Shown here in pieces: positions 1-9,139 of a stretch of 64,000 nt of DNA (position 1 is the stretch's first letter; every line of letters starts with the position of its first letter). A program made the translations under genes and the position numbers. The stretch lies in NCBI GenBank assembly GCA_938014885.1, contig CALLQI010000018.1, positions 620,001 through 684,000 of the forward strand, in the 5' to 3' direction. Under the pieces are notes generated by a model. It saw only the letters and a list, made by a program, of their open reading frames with translations. It had not been told where the DNA came from and did not search any database. The DNA is from an uncultured bacterium. Its GTDB lineage: Bacteria; Planctomycetota; UBA8742; UBA2392.

Positions 1-3
1 AAG

Positions 4-351
4 ATGTTCCGCACCAGTGTGGACGCCAGCGTGCGCGCCCACATTGCGCGCGTGATCAGCGAGACATTGACCCAGGGCATGACCGAAGCCCGCCGCGCCG
101 AGCTGCCCAAGCTCGCGGCTCAGCCCATGCGCCGCCAGTTCATCGATGCTGCGCTGGAGCAGTTGAAAGCAAAACCCGCCCCTGGTGACGCCCGCGATGA
201 AGTCAGCGAAATGCTGCTGCAAGCGTTGCGCGGCGCGCACCCCGAACGCTACGACGGCGTGGCGCTCAAAGGCCTGTCGCAGGAAGAGTTCACCAAGGCC
301 ATTGAGCAGTTGCACCCCAAACTGAAGGAAGACGGCTACAACGTGCCGTAG
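4..351 (+). CDS. Hypothetical protein, possibly the 3' end of a longer gene
   Basis: 115 residues from the first ATG. The codon before it is also open, so the true start may lie outside the window and this could be only a C-terminal piece. The sequence is mostly helical and charged (many Ala, Glu, Arg, Lys), with no signal peptide and no membrane segment. I recognise no domain. It ends 38 bases before the RNase R gene on the same strand, so the two may be co-transcribed. The composition matches the neighbouring genes, which supports real coding. Confidence 0.6.
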   Translation: MFRTSVDASVRAHIARVISETLTQGMTEARRAELPKLAAQPMRRQFIDAALEQLKAKPAPGDARDEVSEMLLQALRGAHPERYDGVALKGLSQEEFTKAIEQLHPKLKEDGYNVP

Positions 352-389
352 CCGCTTGCACGGGCGCGCAAATTGCCTTTGATGGTCCG

Positions 390-2720
390 ATGCCTGAGCC
401 CGACCAGCCCCGCTTCACAGACGAACTTGCCGACAAGGTCCGCGCGTTTTGCACCGAAGCGCGCGAGATCGACGCCATCGCCGCGCACCTCAAGATGCAG
501 GATGTCGCCGAGCTTACCGACTGGCTCGAGTCGCTGGCCTTTGCGGGCAAGCTCCAGCGCCTCAAGGGCAAGAAGTACATCGCCACGCGCGGCGCCACGC
601 TGGTCGGCACCTACCGGCGCGGCAAGGGTCGCGGCCGCAACATCGGCGGCTACGTGAACCCGACGCTCGACGGCCTGCCCAACGTGGACGTGCCCCAAGG
701 TTTCGACGAAGGCGCACAGGACGGCGACCTGGTGCTGGTCTCATACAAACAGAATCACCGGGTGGGCGACCGCCGCAGCGCGCACCCCGGCCGCGAGTAC
801 CTGGGCAAAGTGCTAAGCATCATCGATGCCCGCCCCACTGAGGCCGTGGGCGTGTTCGAAATCGCGCCGAGCGGGCATTTTCGCGTGCGCCTGGAAGGCT
901 ACAACCTGCCGCGCCACGCCTGGCTGCAACCGGAACAAGCCGGCCGCACGAAGCCCGGCACCGTGGTGCGCGTGAGGCTGCGTCGCAAGCCGGATTCCAG
1001 CGGGCGCACGCTGGCTGATCTGCTGGGCAGCGTCGGGCGCATAGATGACCCTACACATGACCTGGACAACCTGGTCGCGCTGTTCGATTTCCCCGGCGAC
1101 TTCAGCGAAGAAGCCAAGGCACAGGCCGCTGCGCTGCCCGCTGACCCCGACGAAAAGGACTTCGCCGGGCGCATCGACCTGCGCAAGCTGCCGGTGATCA
1201 CGATTGACCCCAAAGACGCCGAAGACCACGACGACGCCATCAGCATCGAAGAGCTGCCCGAAGGCATGCTGCGGCTGGGCGTGCACATCGCTGACGTCGC
1301 GCATTACGTCACGCCGGGAAGTGCGTTGGACGTGGACGCGCGCTTTCGCGCCACCAGCGTGTACCTGCCGGGGCGGCTGATCCCGATGCTACCCAAGCAG
1401 CTTTCGCAGGGGCTATGCAGCCTGCACGACAGCGTGGACCGGCTTGCGCAGTCGGTGTTCATGTGGTTTGACGCCGCGGGTGTCATGCAGCGGCGCGAGA
1501 TTGTGAAGTCGATTGTTCGCGTGCGGCGCTTCCTCACATACGAAGAGGTGCTGCCGGTGCTGCAGGGCAAGGCCGACACTGGCGACGCGGTCGTGGACAA
1601 GCTGCTGGTGCTGGGCCGCAAGCTGGCTGACCATTTGCAGGCGCGGCGCATCAAGCGCGGCGCGATCACGCTGGAGATTCCGCGGCCTCACGTGATCGTG
1701 GACAAGCAGGGGCTTGTGAAGGCGGTCGAGGAAGAGAAGTCTGATCCCGCGCACAACCTGATTGAAGAGTTCATGCTGATCGCCAACGAGTCCGTGGCGC
1801 ACTTCCTGATTGAGCGCGGGCTGCCCTACATCGGGCGCATCCACCCGCCGCCGCCGGAAGACGCCAAGGAAGACTTCTGGGAATTCTGCGATGAGCTCAA
1901 GCTCGCGCATCCCGACTTTGACGAGCCCGGCGAGTTGCAGCAGTTCCTGGACTCAGTGAAGAACCGCGAGGGCTTTGACGCCATCCATTATGCGTTGCTG
2001 CGCAGCATGACCCGCGCGGTCTACCACGCCGGGCCCGACCTGCATTACGCGCTGGCGGTACGCGAGTACGTGCACTTCACCAGCCCGATCCGTCGCTATC
2101 CCGACACCATCACCCACCAGGTGCTTACCGCGTACATGAAGGCCGGCGGTGTGCTGCGCTGGCAGACGCGCGGGCTTGAGCTGCCCTGGGCCGATGGTGC
2201 CACGGGCACTCCGGGCAAAGCACTGCCGGGCAAGAAGATCAACGACTTCCACCGCTGGGAGTTTTCGCTGCCCCACGTGGCCGCGCATTGCACTGAGCGC
2301 AGCATCCGCGCCGACCGCGGCGAAATCGCCGCCAGCCAGATCAAGCTGCTGCGCACGCTGCAATCGCGCATCGGTGAAGAGTTCAAGGGCACGGTCGTGG
2401 GCGTGAACGCGGCGCAGCTTACGGTGCGCCTCGATGGCGTGCTGGCCGAGGGCTACCTCGAGTTTCGTGAGCTAAGTGAAGGCTGGGCCGAAGTACACAA
2501 GTTCTGGGCCCACTACGAGACGCGGGCCGGCGTGCGCAAAATCGTGCTTGGTGACCGCATGGATGTGCAGATCTCGGACATCGACCTCGGCAGCCGCAGC
2601 ATGCGACTGGTCCCGGTCGGAAAGCACGCGCGGCAGCGCCGCTGGGGCGAAACGGATCGCGTAAAGCCGCATCACACCCGCGAGCGTCGTGGCGGCAAGC
2701 ACAACCGCCGCCGGCGGTAA
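390..2720 (+). CDS. rnr: Ribonuclease R (RNase II/VacB family 3'-5' exoribonuclease)
   Basis: 776 residues, about the usual length for RNase R. It should degrade structured RNA processively from the 3' end in the cytoplasm. An N-terminal winged-helix-like part is followed by cold-shock/OB domains (roughly 70-210), the RNB catalytic domain (about 260-600) and a C-terminal S1 domain (about 660-745). The catalytic acidic cluster is visible in TIDPKDAEDHDDA (D273, D279, D281, D282), and HFTSPIRRYPD is the family signature. After that signature there is an extra segment of about 45 residues (near 585-630, rich in Gly, Ala and Trp) that I do not remember from E. coli RNase R. The Arg/Lys-rich tail (RERRGGKHNRRRR) is typical of RNase R and may bind RNA. 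Confidence 0.95.
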   Translation: MPEPDQPRFTDELADKVRAFCTEAREIDAIAAHLKMQDVAELTDWLESLAFAGKLQRLKGKKYIATRGATLVGTYRRGKGRGRNIGGYVNPTLDGLPNVDVPQGFDEGAQDGDLVLVSYKQNHRVGDRRSAHPGREYLGKVLSIIDARPTEAVGVFEIAPSGHFRVRLEGYNLPRHAWLQPEQAGRTKPGTVVRVRLRRKPDSSGRTLADLLGSVGRIDDPTHDLDNLVALFDFPGDFSEEAKAQAAALPADPDEKDFAGRIDLRKLPVITIDPKDAEDHDDAISIEELPEGMLRLGVHIADVAHYVTPGSALDVDARFRATSVYLPGRLIPMLPKQLSQGLCSLHDSVDRLAQSVFMWFDAAGVMQRREIVKSIVRVRRFLTYEEVLPVLQGKADTGDAVVDKLLVLGRKLADHLQARRIKRGAITLEIPRPHVIVDKQGLVKAVEEEKSDPAHNLIEEFMLIANESVAHFLIERGLPYIGRIHPPPPEDAKEDFWEFCDELKLAHPDFDEPGELQQFLDSVKNREGFDAIHYALLRSMTRAVYHAGPDLHYALAVREYVHFTSPIRRYPDTITHQVLTAYMKAGGVLRWQTRGLELPWADGATGTPGKALPGKKINDFHRWEFSLPHVAAHCTERSIRADRGEIAASQIKLLRTLQSRIGEEFKGTVVGVNAAQLTVRLDGVLAEGYLEFRELSEGWAEVHKFWAHYETRAGVRKIVLGDRMDVQISDIDLGSRSMRLVPVGKHARQRRWGETDRVKPHHTRERRGGKHNRRRR

Positions 2721-2816
2721 CCGGGCGGCAGGCCGGTCGCGCTGCCTTGGCGAGTCCTAAGCGTGCCGCTATGTTGCGGGCACGGACGATTCAGCAGCAC
2801 GGACAAGGACACCGCC

Positions 2817-4001
2817 ATGGCGAAGTTCGAGAGCCCCGACTTTTATAATCTTGACGAAATGCTGAGCGAAGACGAACGCAACGTGCGCGACACGGTGCGT
2901 GACTTCACGGACAGCAACGTCCTGCCGGTCATCGAAGAACACTACGAAAAGGGCACCTTTCCGACCGAGCTGATTCCCAAGCTCGGCGAACTCGGCGTGC
3001 TCGGCGCCACGCTGCCTGAAGAGTACGGCTGCGCGGGCATGAACAACATCGCCTACGGCCTGATCAACCAGGAGCTTGAGCGCGGCGATTCCGGCATTCG
3101 CAGCTTTGCCAGCGTGCAGTCGGCACTGGTGATGTACCCGATTTACGCCTACGGCAGCGACGAACAAAAGAAGAAGTGGCTGCCTGAACTGGCCAGCGCT
3201 CGCGCCATCGGCTGCTTTGGTTTGACCGAGCCCGATTTCGGCAGCAACCCCGCGGGCATGATCACCCGCGCGGTCAAGGACGGCAAAGAATGGGTGCTCA
3301 ACGGCGCCAAGATGTGGATCACCAACGGCAACATGTCGGATGTCGCCGTGGTCTGGGCCAAGACCGGCAAAGGCGACGACCCGAAAAGCATCCGCGGCTT
3401 CCTGGTAGAAAAGGGCATGCCCGGCTACGACGTGCGCGAGCAGCACCACAAGGGCAGCCTGCGCGCCAGCAACACCAGCGAATTGTTCTTCACCGACGTG
3501 CGCGTGCCCGAAGAAAACATGTTCCCCAAGGCCGAAGGCCTGAAGGGCCCGCTGGGCTGCCTGACCCAGGCGCGCTACGGCATCGCGTGGGGAGCGCTGG
3601 GGGCCGCCATGGCGTGCTTTGACCTCGCGCGCCAGTACGCGGCCGAGCGCATCGTGTTCGGCAAGCCGCTGGCCGCGCATCAGACCACGCAGCACAAGCT
3701 GGCCAAGATGCTGACCGAGATTACGAAGGGCCAGCTGATGGCCTGGCACCTCGGCAAGCTGAAGGACGCCGGCAAGATGAACCACTTCCAGGTCAGCATG
3801 GCCAAGATGAATAACGTGGGCATCGCGCTGGACGTGGCCCGCGTGGCCCGCGAGATTCTGGGTGCCAACGGCATCAGCCTCGAGTACCACGTGATCCGCC
3901 ACATGTGCAACCTCGAAAGCGTGAAGACCTACGAAGGCACCAACGACGTGCACTCACTCGCAATCGGCCAGCACATCACCGGCATCAGCGCGTTTGCGTA
4001 G
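2817..4001 (+). CDS. gcdH: Acyl-CoA dehydrogenase, glutaryl-CoA dehydrogenase type
   Basis: 394 residues from the ATG at 2817, which has GGACAAGGA just upstream; an in-frame ATG at 2763 would add 18 residues that do not fit the family. This FAD flavoenzyme should oxidise an acyl-CoA, most likely glutaryl-CoA to crotonyl-CoA, in lysine/tryptophan or aromatic breakdown. Evidence: FGLTEPDFGSNPAGM and WVLNGAKMWITNG (FAD/substrate motifs), SVQSALVMYPIYAYGS (glutaryl-CoA subgroup) and the catalytic Glu of TYEGTNDVHSLAIG near residue 373. No CoA-transferase or electron-transfer flavoprotein gene is nearby, so the exact substrate is inferred from motif resemblance only. Confidence 0.88.
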   Translation: MAKFESPDFYNLDEMLSEDERNVRDTVRDFTDSNVLPVIEEHYEKGTFPTELIPKLGELGVLGATLPEEYGCAGMNNIAYGLINQELERGDSGIRSFASVQSALVMYPIYAYGSDEQKKKWLPELASARAIGCFGLTEPDFGSNPAGMITRAVKDGKEWVLNGAKMWITNGNMSDVAVVWAKTGKGDDPKSIRGFLVEKGMPGYDVREQHHKGSLRASNTSELFFTDVRVPEENMFPKAEGLKGPLGCLTQARYGIAWGALGAAMACFDLARQYAAERIVFGKPLAAHQTTQHKLAKMLTEITKGQLMAWHLGKLKDAGKMNHFQVSMAKMNNVGIALDVARVAREILGANGISLEYHVIRHMCNLESVKTYEGTNDVHSLAIGQHITGISAFA

Positions 4002-4059
4002 CACACGGGAACCTGCATAGCTTTGCGCGCGTCATACCTTCGTGATGACCGGAGCTGCC

Positions 4060-4734
4060 ATGCGCGCCTTGCTTTGCATGTTGAGTGTGATGTGCCTACT
4101 GGCTGTGGGCTGCTCGCCTGCCAACGGGCCTGCGAATCGGCAGGCACAAGGCAACAAGTGTGGCGGGTCGTCCGGCGACAACGAACCCGCGCCGGACAAA
4201 CCTGCGCCGGATGGCGACACTCCACAAAAGTCGCTGCGCGAGCTGTATCTGGATGCCGTCAGCGGCCACGACCAGGCCAACTACATGTACTCGTACGAAG
4301 TGCCGGGCTTCCCCGGCGTGATGTGCTTTGCCATCCCAAACAACACGCCAGATTCGCGGACGCGCTGGTTCGTTGGTCGCCAGATGTTGGCGGGCGGTGA
4401 ACTAAGCCAGGCTGCATTGGCCACTCGAGGCTGGGACAAGGCCGACGCCGCAGCCCGCGAGGAACTGGCCCGCCAGTGGATCGCCGCTGTCGAAGCCCCG
4501 ATTCTCAACGAAATGCCCGCGTACTTCCCCGTGGATGAAACCGGCCAGTCGCAATTCCGGGCACCAGAAACTACCCATCAGGCCGACGGTGCAATCACTA
4601 TCACGGGTTGGCAGGAGCGCGTGGTGGACTACGGCGCCGCCGGAGGCACGGTCTACTTTGTGGAGGGCACGTGGACCTTCAGCCCCGGGGGCGCGATGAC
4701 CTCAAAGATCGGCCCCAAGGTCTATGCCCGCTGA
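4060..4734 (+). CDS. Hypothetical lipoprotein
   Basis: 224 residues from the ATG at 4060, preceded by GGAG with a 5-base gap; an in-frame ATG at 4042 is less well placed. The N-terminus is a lipoprotein signal (hydrophobic stretch ending LAVGC, Cys about residue 18), followed by a Gly/Pro/Asp-rich linker. The mature part has no motif I recognise. It probably sits in the periplasm or outer membrane. Its stop is 2 bases from the stop of the convergent acyltransferase gene. Confidence 0.75.
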   Translation: MRALLCMLSVMCLLAVGCSPANGPANRQAQGNKCGGSSGDNEPAPDKPAPDGDTPQKSLRELYLDAVSGHDQANYMYSYEVPGFPGVMCFAIPNNTPDSRTRWFVGRQMLAGGELSQAALATRGWDKADAAAREELARQWIAAVEAPILNEMPAYFPVDETGQSQFRAPETTHQADGAITITGWQERVVDYGAAGGTVYFVEGTWTFSPGGAMTSKIGPKVYAR

Positions 4735-4736
4735 GA

Positions 4737-5774
4737 TCACGCCCGTGAGGCCAGCAGTGCGGCGCGGGTTTCGGGGGTCAGGCGGGTTTTCAGGTCTTTG
4801 TAGGCGTCGGCCCAGCCCTTCTTGCGGGCTTTCAGGCGGCGGTGCATCCAGAAGTATTGCTCGGGGTTTTCGCGGATTGCCTTTTCCAGGAAGTCGCGGT
4901 AGTCGCGCACGATTTGCATCGGGTCGGCCTCGCGGGCGTATTGCTTTACCTCCGAAGGCTGGTACTCGAAGAAATAGCGGTCGCCGTCGCGGCGCATGGC
5001 GGCGAAGCCTATACGGCCGCCCCCCCTCAACGCCAGTCTCGTGAAGTCGGCCTGCCAGGTGCACGGAACGCCGAAGAAGGTCTCCACGGGCGCGAAGTCG
5101 CCTCCGTTTTGATCCACGAGTATCCCCACCGTGCGGTCTTCTTTCAGCGCGCGGGCGAACGCGCGGGCCCCGCCGGTGTACTGGTGTACCTCGTTGCCGA
5201 AGATCTGGCGGGCTCGCTGGATGCGCCGGTTCAGGCCTGGCGGCTTGATCGGCTTGGCGATGACGATCAGCTTGGGCAGGCCGTGGCGATTCACGTTGAA
5301 GGTACCGACCTCCCAGTTGCCGAAGTGCGCCGCCAGTATGAACGCGGCCTTCTTCTCAGCGACCCACTGCATGTAGGCGCTGTCGGCCGGGCTGCCCTCG
5401 ATGAACTTCTCGCCGCGCCCTTTGGTGAAATAGCGCGGGGCAAGCAGGTAGTCGCAGAACGTGTAGCAGAAGTGTTTGAAGCTGGCCCTGGCGATGGCCG
5501 TGCGCTCGGTCTCGGACTTCTCCGGCAGGCAAAGGTCCACGTTGCGCAGTGCCACCCCGCGCAGCCGCGACAGCATGTGCCAGCCGATTCCGGCCGCGCG
5601 GCGAGCCCAGAAGTAAGCCCAGCGGTGGCCAAAGATGGTGATGCCGAAGACAGCCAGCGTGAGGCCACATTCAGCCAGCGCGCGCGACGGCCCCCAGCTC
5701 AGGAACCGCGAACCCAGGCGTTTACGTTTGGTTTTCTTGGGAAGCTTCTGCGACAAGCGCCTACGGTCGCCCAA
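4737..5774 (-). CDS. Lysophospholipid/lipid A acyltransferase (LpxL/HtrB family)
   Basis: 345 residues. Family members transfer a secondary acyl chain onto lipid A precursors at the inner membrane. The acyltransferase motif is visible in ILAAHFGNWEVG (H150 with E155), and QNGGDFAPVETFFGVPC and RLALRGGG fit further conserved blocks. A basic N-terminus precedes a hydrophobic segment near 35-65. The gene follows carA by 38 bases on the same strand and ends the minus-strand group 8972-4737. The start is the first in-frame ATG and the basic N-terminal 20 residues are unsure. With lpxC and fabZ elsewhere in the window this supports a lipid A-making cell; which acylation step it performs cannot be told. 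Confidence 0.82.
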   Translation of the reverse strand: MGDRRRLSQKLPKKTKRKRLGSRFLSWGPSRALAECGLTLAVFGITIFGHRWAYFWARRAAGIGWHMLSRLRGVALRNVDLCLPEKSETERTAIARASFKHFCYTFCDYLLAPRYFTKGRGEKFIEGSPADSAYMQWVAEKKAAFILAAHFGNWEVGTFNVNRHGLPKLIVIAKPIKPPGLNRRIQRARQIFGNEVHQYTGGARAFARALKEDRTVGILVDQNGGDFAPVETFFGVPCTWQADFTRLALRGGGRIGFAAMRRDGDRYFFEYQPSEVKQYAREADPMQIVRDYRDFLEKAIRENPEQYFWMHRRLKARKKGWADAYKDLKTRLTPETRAALLASRA

Positions 5775-5812
5775 GCGGCGTCAAACTGCAATGGCGCGCC
5801 ATGCAATTCGTG

Positions 5813-6958
5813 TCACGCGCGGACGCTGCTGTGCTCAACGGCCATGGCGTGAAAGCGCTTGAACAGGTGCAGGCTGTCGTGCGGCCCCGGGCTGGCTTCA
5901 GGGTGATACTGCACGCTGAACACCGGCAGCGTCTTGTGGCGGATGCCGCTGACCGTGTTGTCGTTGATGTTCATGTGCGAAATCTCGACATCGGCGGGCA
6001 GGCTTTTCGGGTCCGTGGCGAAGCCGTGGTTCTGGCTCGTGATCTCGACCAATCCCGTCGCAAGTTCCTTCACTGGGTGGTTTGCCGCGTGGTGGCCGAA
6101 CTTCAGCTTGTACGTGCGGCCGCCAAAGGCCCAGGTCAGCAACTGGTGACCAAGGCAGATGCCGAAGATCGGCAACTTGCGCGCGATCAGTTTCTTGATT
6201 TCGGCAATGGCGTAATCCAGAGCAGCCGGGTCGCCGGGGCCGTTACTCAAGAACACGGCGTCAGGGCCCCAGGCCAGGATCTCTTCGGCTTTTGCGGTCG
6301 CGTTGAACACGCGCACGTCAAAGCCGGTCTGCACCAGGCAGCGCAGGATGTTGGTCTTGGCGCCGTAGTCCAGCGCGGCGCACTTCAGTCGCGGGGTCAG
6401 CGGCTTCAGCACGCTGGTCTCGGCGAACGCCGACTCGTAGCCGGCCTGCATGTCCCAGGGTGCCCGGTTGCTGACGACCTTCACTAGGTCCTGGCCTTCC
6501 ATCGTCGGGCTGGCCTTCACGTCAGCAAGCAGCGCGGCCGCATCCTGTGCAGGCGCGATCACGCCGCGCATGGCGCCGTGCTTGCGCAGGTGCAGGGTCA
6601 GCGCACGGGTGTCGAGGCCGTCGATGCCCGGCACGTCTTGTTCGCGCAGGAATTCGCTGAGTGTCTTTTCGCTGCGGAAGTTGCTGACGATGCTGCTGAG
6701 CTCGCGGCAGACAAAGCCGCCCAGCCAGGCCTTCTCGCATTCATTGTCTTCGGCGTTGATGCCGTAGTTGCCGATCTGCGTGGCCGTCATCGTCACGATC
6801 TGGCCGGCGTAGCTGGGGTCAGTGATGATTTCCTGGTAGCCCGTGAGCGCGGTGTTGAACACCACTTCGCCAAAACCCTTGCGCTCGGAACCAAAAAGAC
6901 GGCCGCGGAAGGCGCGGCCGTCTTCAAGCATCAGAATTCCGGGAGTCCGCTTTCTCAT
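5813..6958 (-). CDS. carA: Carbamoyl-phosphate synthase small subunit (glutaminase)
   Basis: 381 residues from the ATG at 6958. It hydrolyses glutamine and passes ammonia to the large subunit CarB to make carbamoyl phosphate for pyrimidines and arginine. The N-terminal CPSase small-chain domain (about 5-140) carries ALTGYQEIITDPSYAGQ. The class I glutamine amidotransferase domain (about 190-375) has the nucleophile in FGICLGHQLL (C268) and the His/Glu pair in QYHPEASPGP (H352, E354). The start lies 35 bases inside the end of the upstream GT87 gene, which suggests translational coupling. carB is not in the window. Confidence 0.95.
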   Translation of the reverse strand: MRKRTPGILMLEDGRAFRGRLFGSERKGFGEVVFNTALTGYQEIITDPSYAGQIVTMTATQIGNYGINAEDNECEKAWLGGFVCRELSSIVSNFRSEKTLSEFLREQDVPGIDGLDTRALTLHLRKHGAMRGVIAPAQDAAALLADVKASPTMEGQDLVKVVSNRAPWDMQAGYESAFAETSVLKPLTPRLKCAALDYGAKTNILRCLVQTGFDVRVFNATAKAEEILAWGPDAVFLSNGPGDPAALDYAIAEIKKLIARKLPIFGICLGHQLLTWAFGGRTYKLKFGHHAANHPVKELATGLVEITSQNHGFATDPKSLPADVEISHMNINDNTVSGIRHKTLPVFSVQYHPEASPGPHDSLHLFKRFHAMAVEHSSVRA

Positions 6959-8258
6959 GGGCGCGGAGTATAGGGGGTGGGGGTCCGGCCGCAACGGCGC
7001 GTTTGTAGCAGATGACAAAAACCAGTCCCCAGATCATCAACACGCCGAGTGTCGGTAACCCCAGAATCGCCAGTCCGTCAAGCACGGCCACCGAATCTAC
7101 AAGCGGCACATAGCACAGCAGCAGCGCCGTGCCCGCAGCAGCCCAGGCGTACCACGGCGCGCCGGGCTTTTCGTGGTCGTGTGCCGCCAGCGGCGCCAGC
7201 ACCAGCACCAGCAGGCACAGGTGGTGCGGCCAGAACAGCAGGTTTGCCAGCCCCGCGGCGAGCAGCCCCAACCCGATTGAGGCCGTGCGCCCCCAGCGGT
7301 CGCCCGATGCGCGCCAGGCCAGCACCATCGCGCCCAGCCCCAGCAGCGCGCCGATCACGAGGCCCGACCAGCGCACGAGTGATCGGGGCAGCGCGGTCCA
7401 GATTGGCGAAGCGTCGTCGCTGCGCAATGACAGCGCGTGGCCCTCGTCGAACCAGCGCTGCGTCACGGCCGACAGCGCGTTGTTGGGCGCGCGCGCGCCG
7501 CCGAGGTTCGTGGCGCTTTGTTCTTCCAGGCGCGGCGAAGCGATCTGCTGAACGTACTCGCGGCTCAGTGTCACGTTGCTTTCGAACGCGCCACTGGGGC
7601 CATAGTTCGGCAGCGCGTACAGCATCGGCGCGAGCCACAGCACGGCGATGCCAACGGCCATGGCACCGGCCGCCTTGAAGCGCCGCTGCGCGATCAGCAA
7701 CGGTAGCAGCACAATCGGGATCACCTTCAGGTGCGTGGCCGCCGCCAGCAGCAGCGCGCCGCGCCAGGTGTGCCCGCGCTCAAGCAGCAGCAACCCGCCA
7801 AGCAGCGTCGCGGTCACCAGCGTGTTGACCTGCCCTTCGGCCACGTTGGTCCACAGCGCGCCGAACAAGCCCACGGCAAGCACGGCCAGGAAGTTTGAGC
7901 GCCGCATCGGGTTCACGGCGCATAGCTTCAGCGCCAGCCACGCGTTGGCGGCAATCAGAATCAACTGGATCAGCGCCCATAGCGCGTAGCCCAGTTCACG
8001 CGGCAGCACCGTCAACGGGGCGAACAGCACCGCAAACAGCGGCGGGTAAATGAACAGGCCCACGCGATTGGCAGGGTCAGCAGCGTCGTCGTACAGGCCC
8101 GCGCCACCGGCGAGCATTCGGCCACCGGCTTCCCAGTACACGGCCACGTCCATCGAGGTATCCAGCCACCACGCGGGCATGACGGCGGCAAGCCCGACCA
8201 GCGAGGCCGCGGCGGCAACGGGCAGCAGCCATGCCAGGTTGGAAGCCTTGGCAGGCAT
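6924..8258 (-). CDS. GT87-type (DUF2029) integral membrane glycosyltransferase
   Basis: 444 residues with about ten hydrophobic segments and an early acidic pair after the first segment, the layout of GT87/DUF2029 polyprenyl-phosphate-sugar-dependent transferases (mannosyltransferase-like). Motifs supporting the family are VYWEAGGRMLAGG near residue 40, GLFIYPPLFAVLFAPL near 70 and YTYGPSG-like loops further on. The usual substrate would be a lipid-linked sugar used outside the membrane. It starts 3 bases after the HEAT lipoprotein stop and overlaps the carA start, so it is inside one transcript. The substrate is unknown. Confidence 0.75.
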   Translation of the reverse strand: MPAKASNLAWLLPVAAAASLVGLAAVMPAWWLDTSMDVAVYWEAGGRMLAGGAGLYDDAADPANRVGLFIYPPLFAVLFAPLTVLPRELGYALWALIQLILIAANAWLALKLCAVNPMRRSNFLAVLAVGLFGALWTNVAEGQVNTLVTATLLGGLLLLERGHTWRGALLLAAATHLKVIPIVLLPLLIAQRRFKAAGAMAVGIAVLWLAPMLYALPNYGPSGAFESNVTLSREYVQQIASPRLEEQSATNLGGARAPNNALSAVTQRWFDEGHALSLRSDDASPIWTALPRSLVRWSGLVIGALLGLGAMVLAWRASGDRWGRTASIGLGLLAAGLANLLFWPHHLCLLVLVLAPLAAHDHEKPGAPWYAWAAAGTALLLCYVPLVDSVAVLDGLAILGLPTLGVLMIWGLVFVICYKRAVAAGPPPPILRAHEKADSRNSDA

Positions 8259-8261
8259 CGG

Positions 8262-8972
8262 TTACTCCTGGGGCATGTCGGCGATCTGGTCGGCCCACCA
8301 GCGCAGGTGCTCGTTCAGATCATCGGTGCTGACGCGATGATTCACGCCGGCGTCGGTCTTGATGCGGGTAAGCTCGGCCAGGCCTTCAAGGCAGCGGTCG
8401 AACAGCCCGCGATCCAGCGCGGCACCGGTGCCGTCTTCGATGCCACGGTACAGGCGTACGGCCACGTCGTGCACGGCGCTGGCGGCGTCTCGGCCTTGCA
8501 GCATGATCAGGCTGTTCAGCATCGCCGAGCGCACGAAGAATTCGCGTTCGAGTGGACGGCCGCGTTCGTCGGTGTCGTAGACCAGCCGGTCGCGCAGGCG
8601 CAGCAGCACCATCGAGCGCAGCTCGCCCCGGGGCAGCATCAGCTTGCCAAGCGCGATTGCGCACTCCATGCGCACCATGGTGTGGCCGTCGCGCAGCGGG
8701 CCCATCAGCACATCCAGCAGGTTGCGGGCGTCGTCCGGGTGGCCGATCTCGCCAAGGCCCTGGGCTGCCGTGGCGCGCAGGTGCGGGTCATCGTCGCGGC
8801 GGGTTTCGGCGTCGCCCATAAGCACGACTAGAAGGCGCTTGCGGGTTTCATCGTGGTCCGGGCTGTTCTGCACTTCGGTGCGCAGGGCCTCGCGCTTTAC
8901 TTCGGGCACGTTCTGGCATCCGGCCGCAAGGGGCAGGGTCAGGATGGCCAAAGCAAGGGCGCGCTTCCACAT
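8262..8972 (-). CDS. HEAT-repeat lipoprotein
   Basis: 236 residues from the ATG at 8972 (an in-frame ATG at 8993 precedes it). A lipoprotein signal ends in LAAGC near residue 18. The mature protein has two to three HEAT/PBS-lyase-like repeats, for example LRATAAQGLGEIGHPDDARN and VRMECAIALGKL. Such repeats serve as protein-binding scaffolds, so it is probably an anchored adaptor in the envelope; no enzyme motif is seen. It is the first gene of the group HEAT lipoprotein, GT87, carA, LpxL. Confidence 0.75.
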   Translation of the reverse strand: MWKRALALAILTLPLAAGCQNVPEVKREALRTEVQNSPDHDETRKRLLVVLMGDAETRRDDDPHLRATAAQGLGEIGHPDDARNLLDVLMGPLRDGHTMVRMECAIALGKLMLPRGELRSMVLLRLRDRLVYDTDERGRPLEREFFVRSAMLNSLIMLQGRDAASAVHDVAVRLYRGIEDGTGAALDRGLFDRCLEGLAELTRIKTDAGVNHRVSTDDLNEHLRWWADQIADMPQE

Positions 8973-9139
8973 AGGGCAGGGATTGTCACGCAAAGCAGCG
9001 CGGCGTCAAGCTTCGCGACGTTGCGCGAAAGGTATTTCTCATCCCCAATGCGCTAAGGCATTCCACGTCGGATGGGGGCTGCGCGGCGCCGGTGTGCTAA
9101 TCTTCAGGTGTCCCCTGCGATCCCCTTGGGGTACCTGCC

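Noticed and set aside
2769..3953. 394-residue open frame on the minus strand across the acyl-CoA dehydrogenase
   Set aside because: It is the antisense of a strongly conserved enzyme in high-GC DNA; the predicted protein has no motif and is His/Val-biased, as expected for a shadow.
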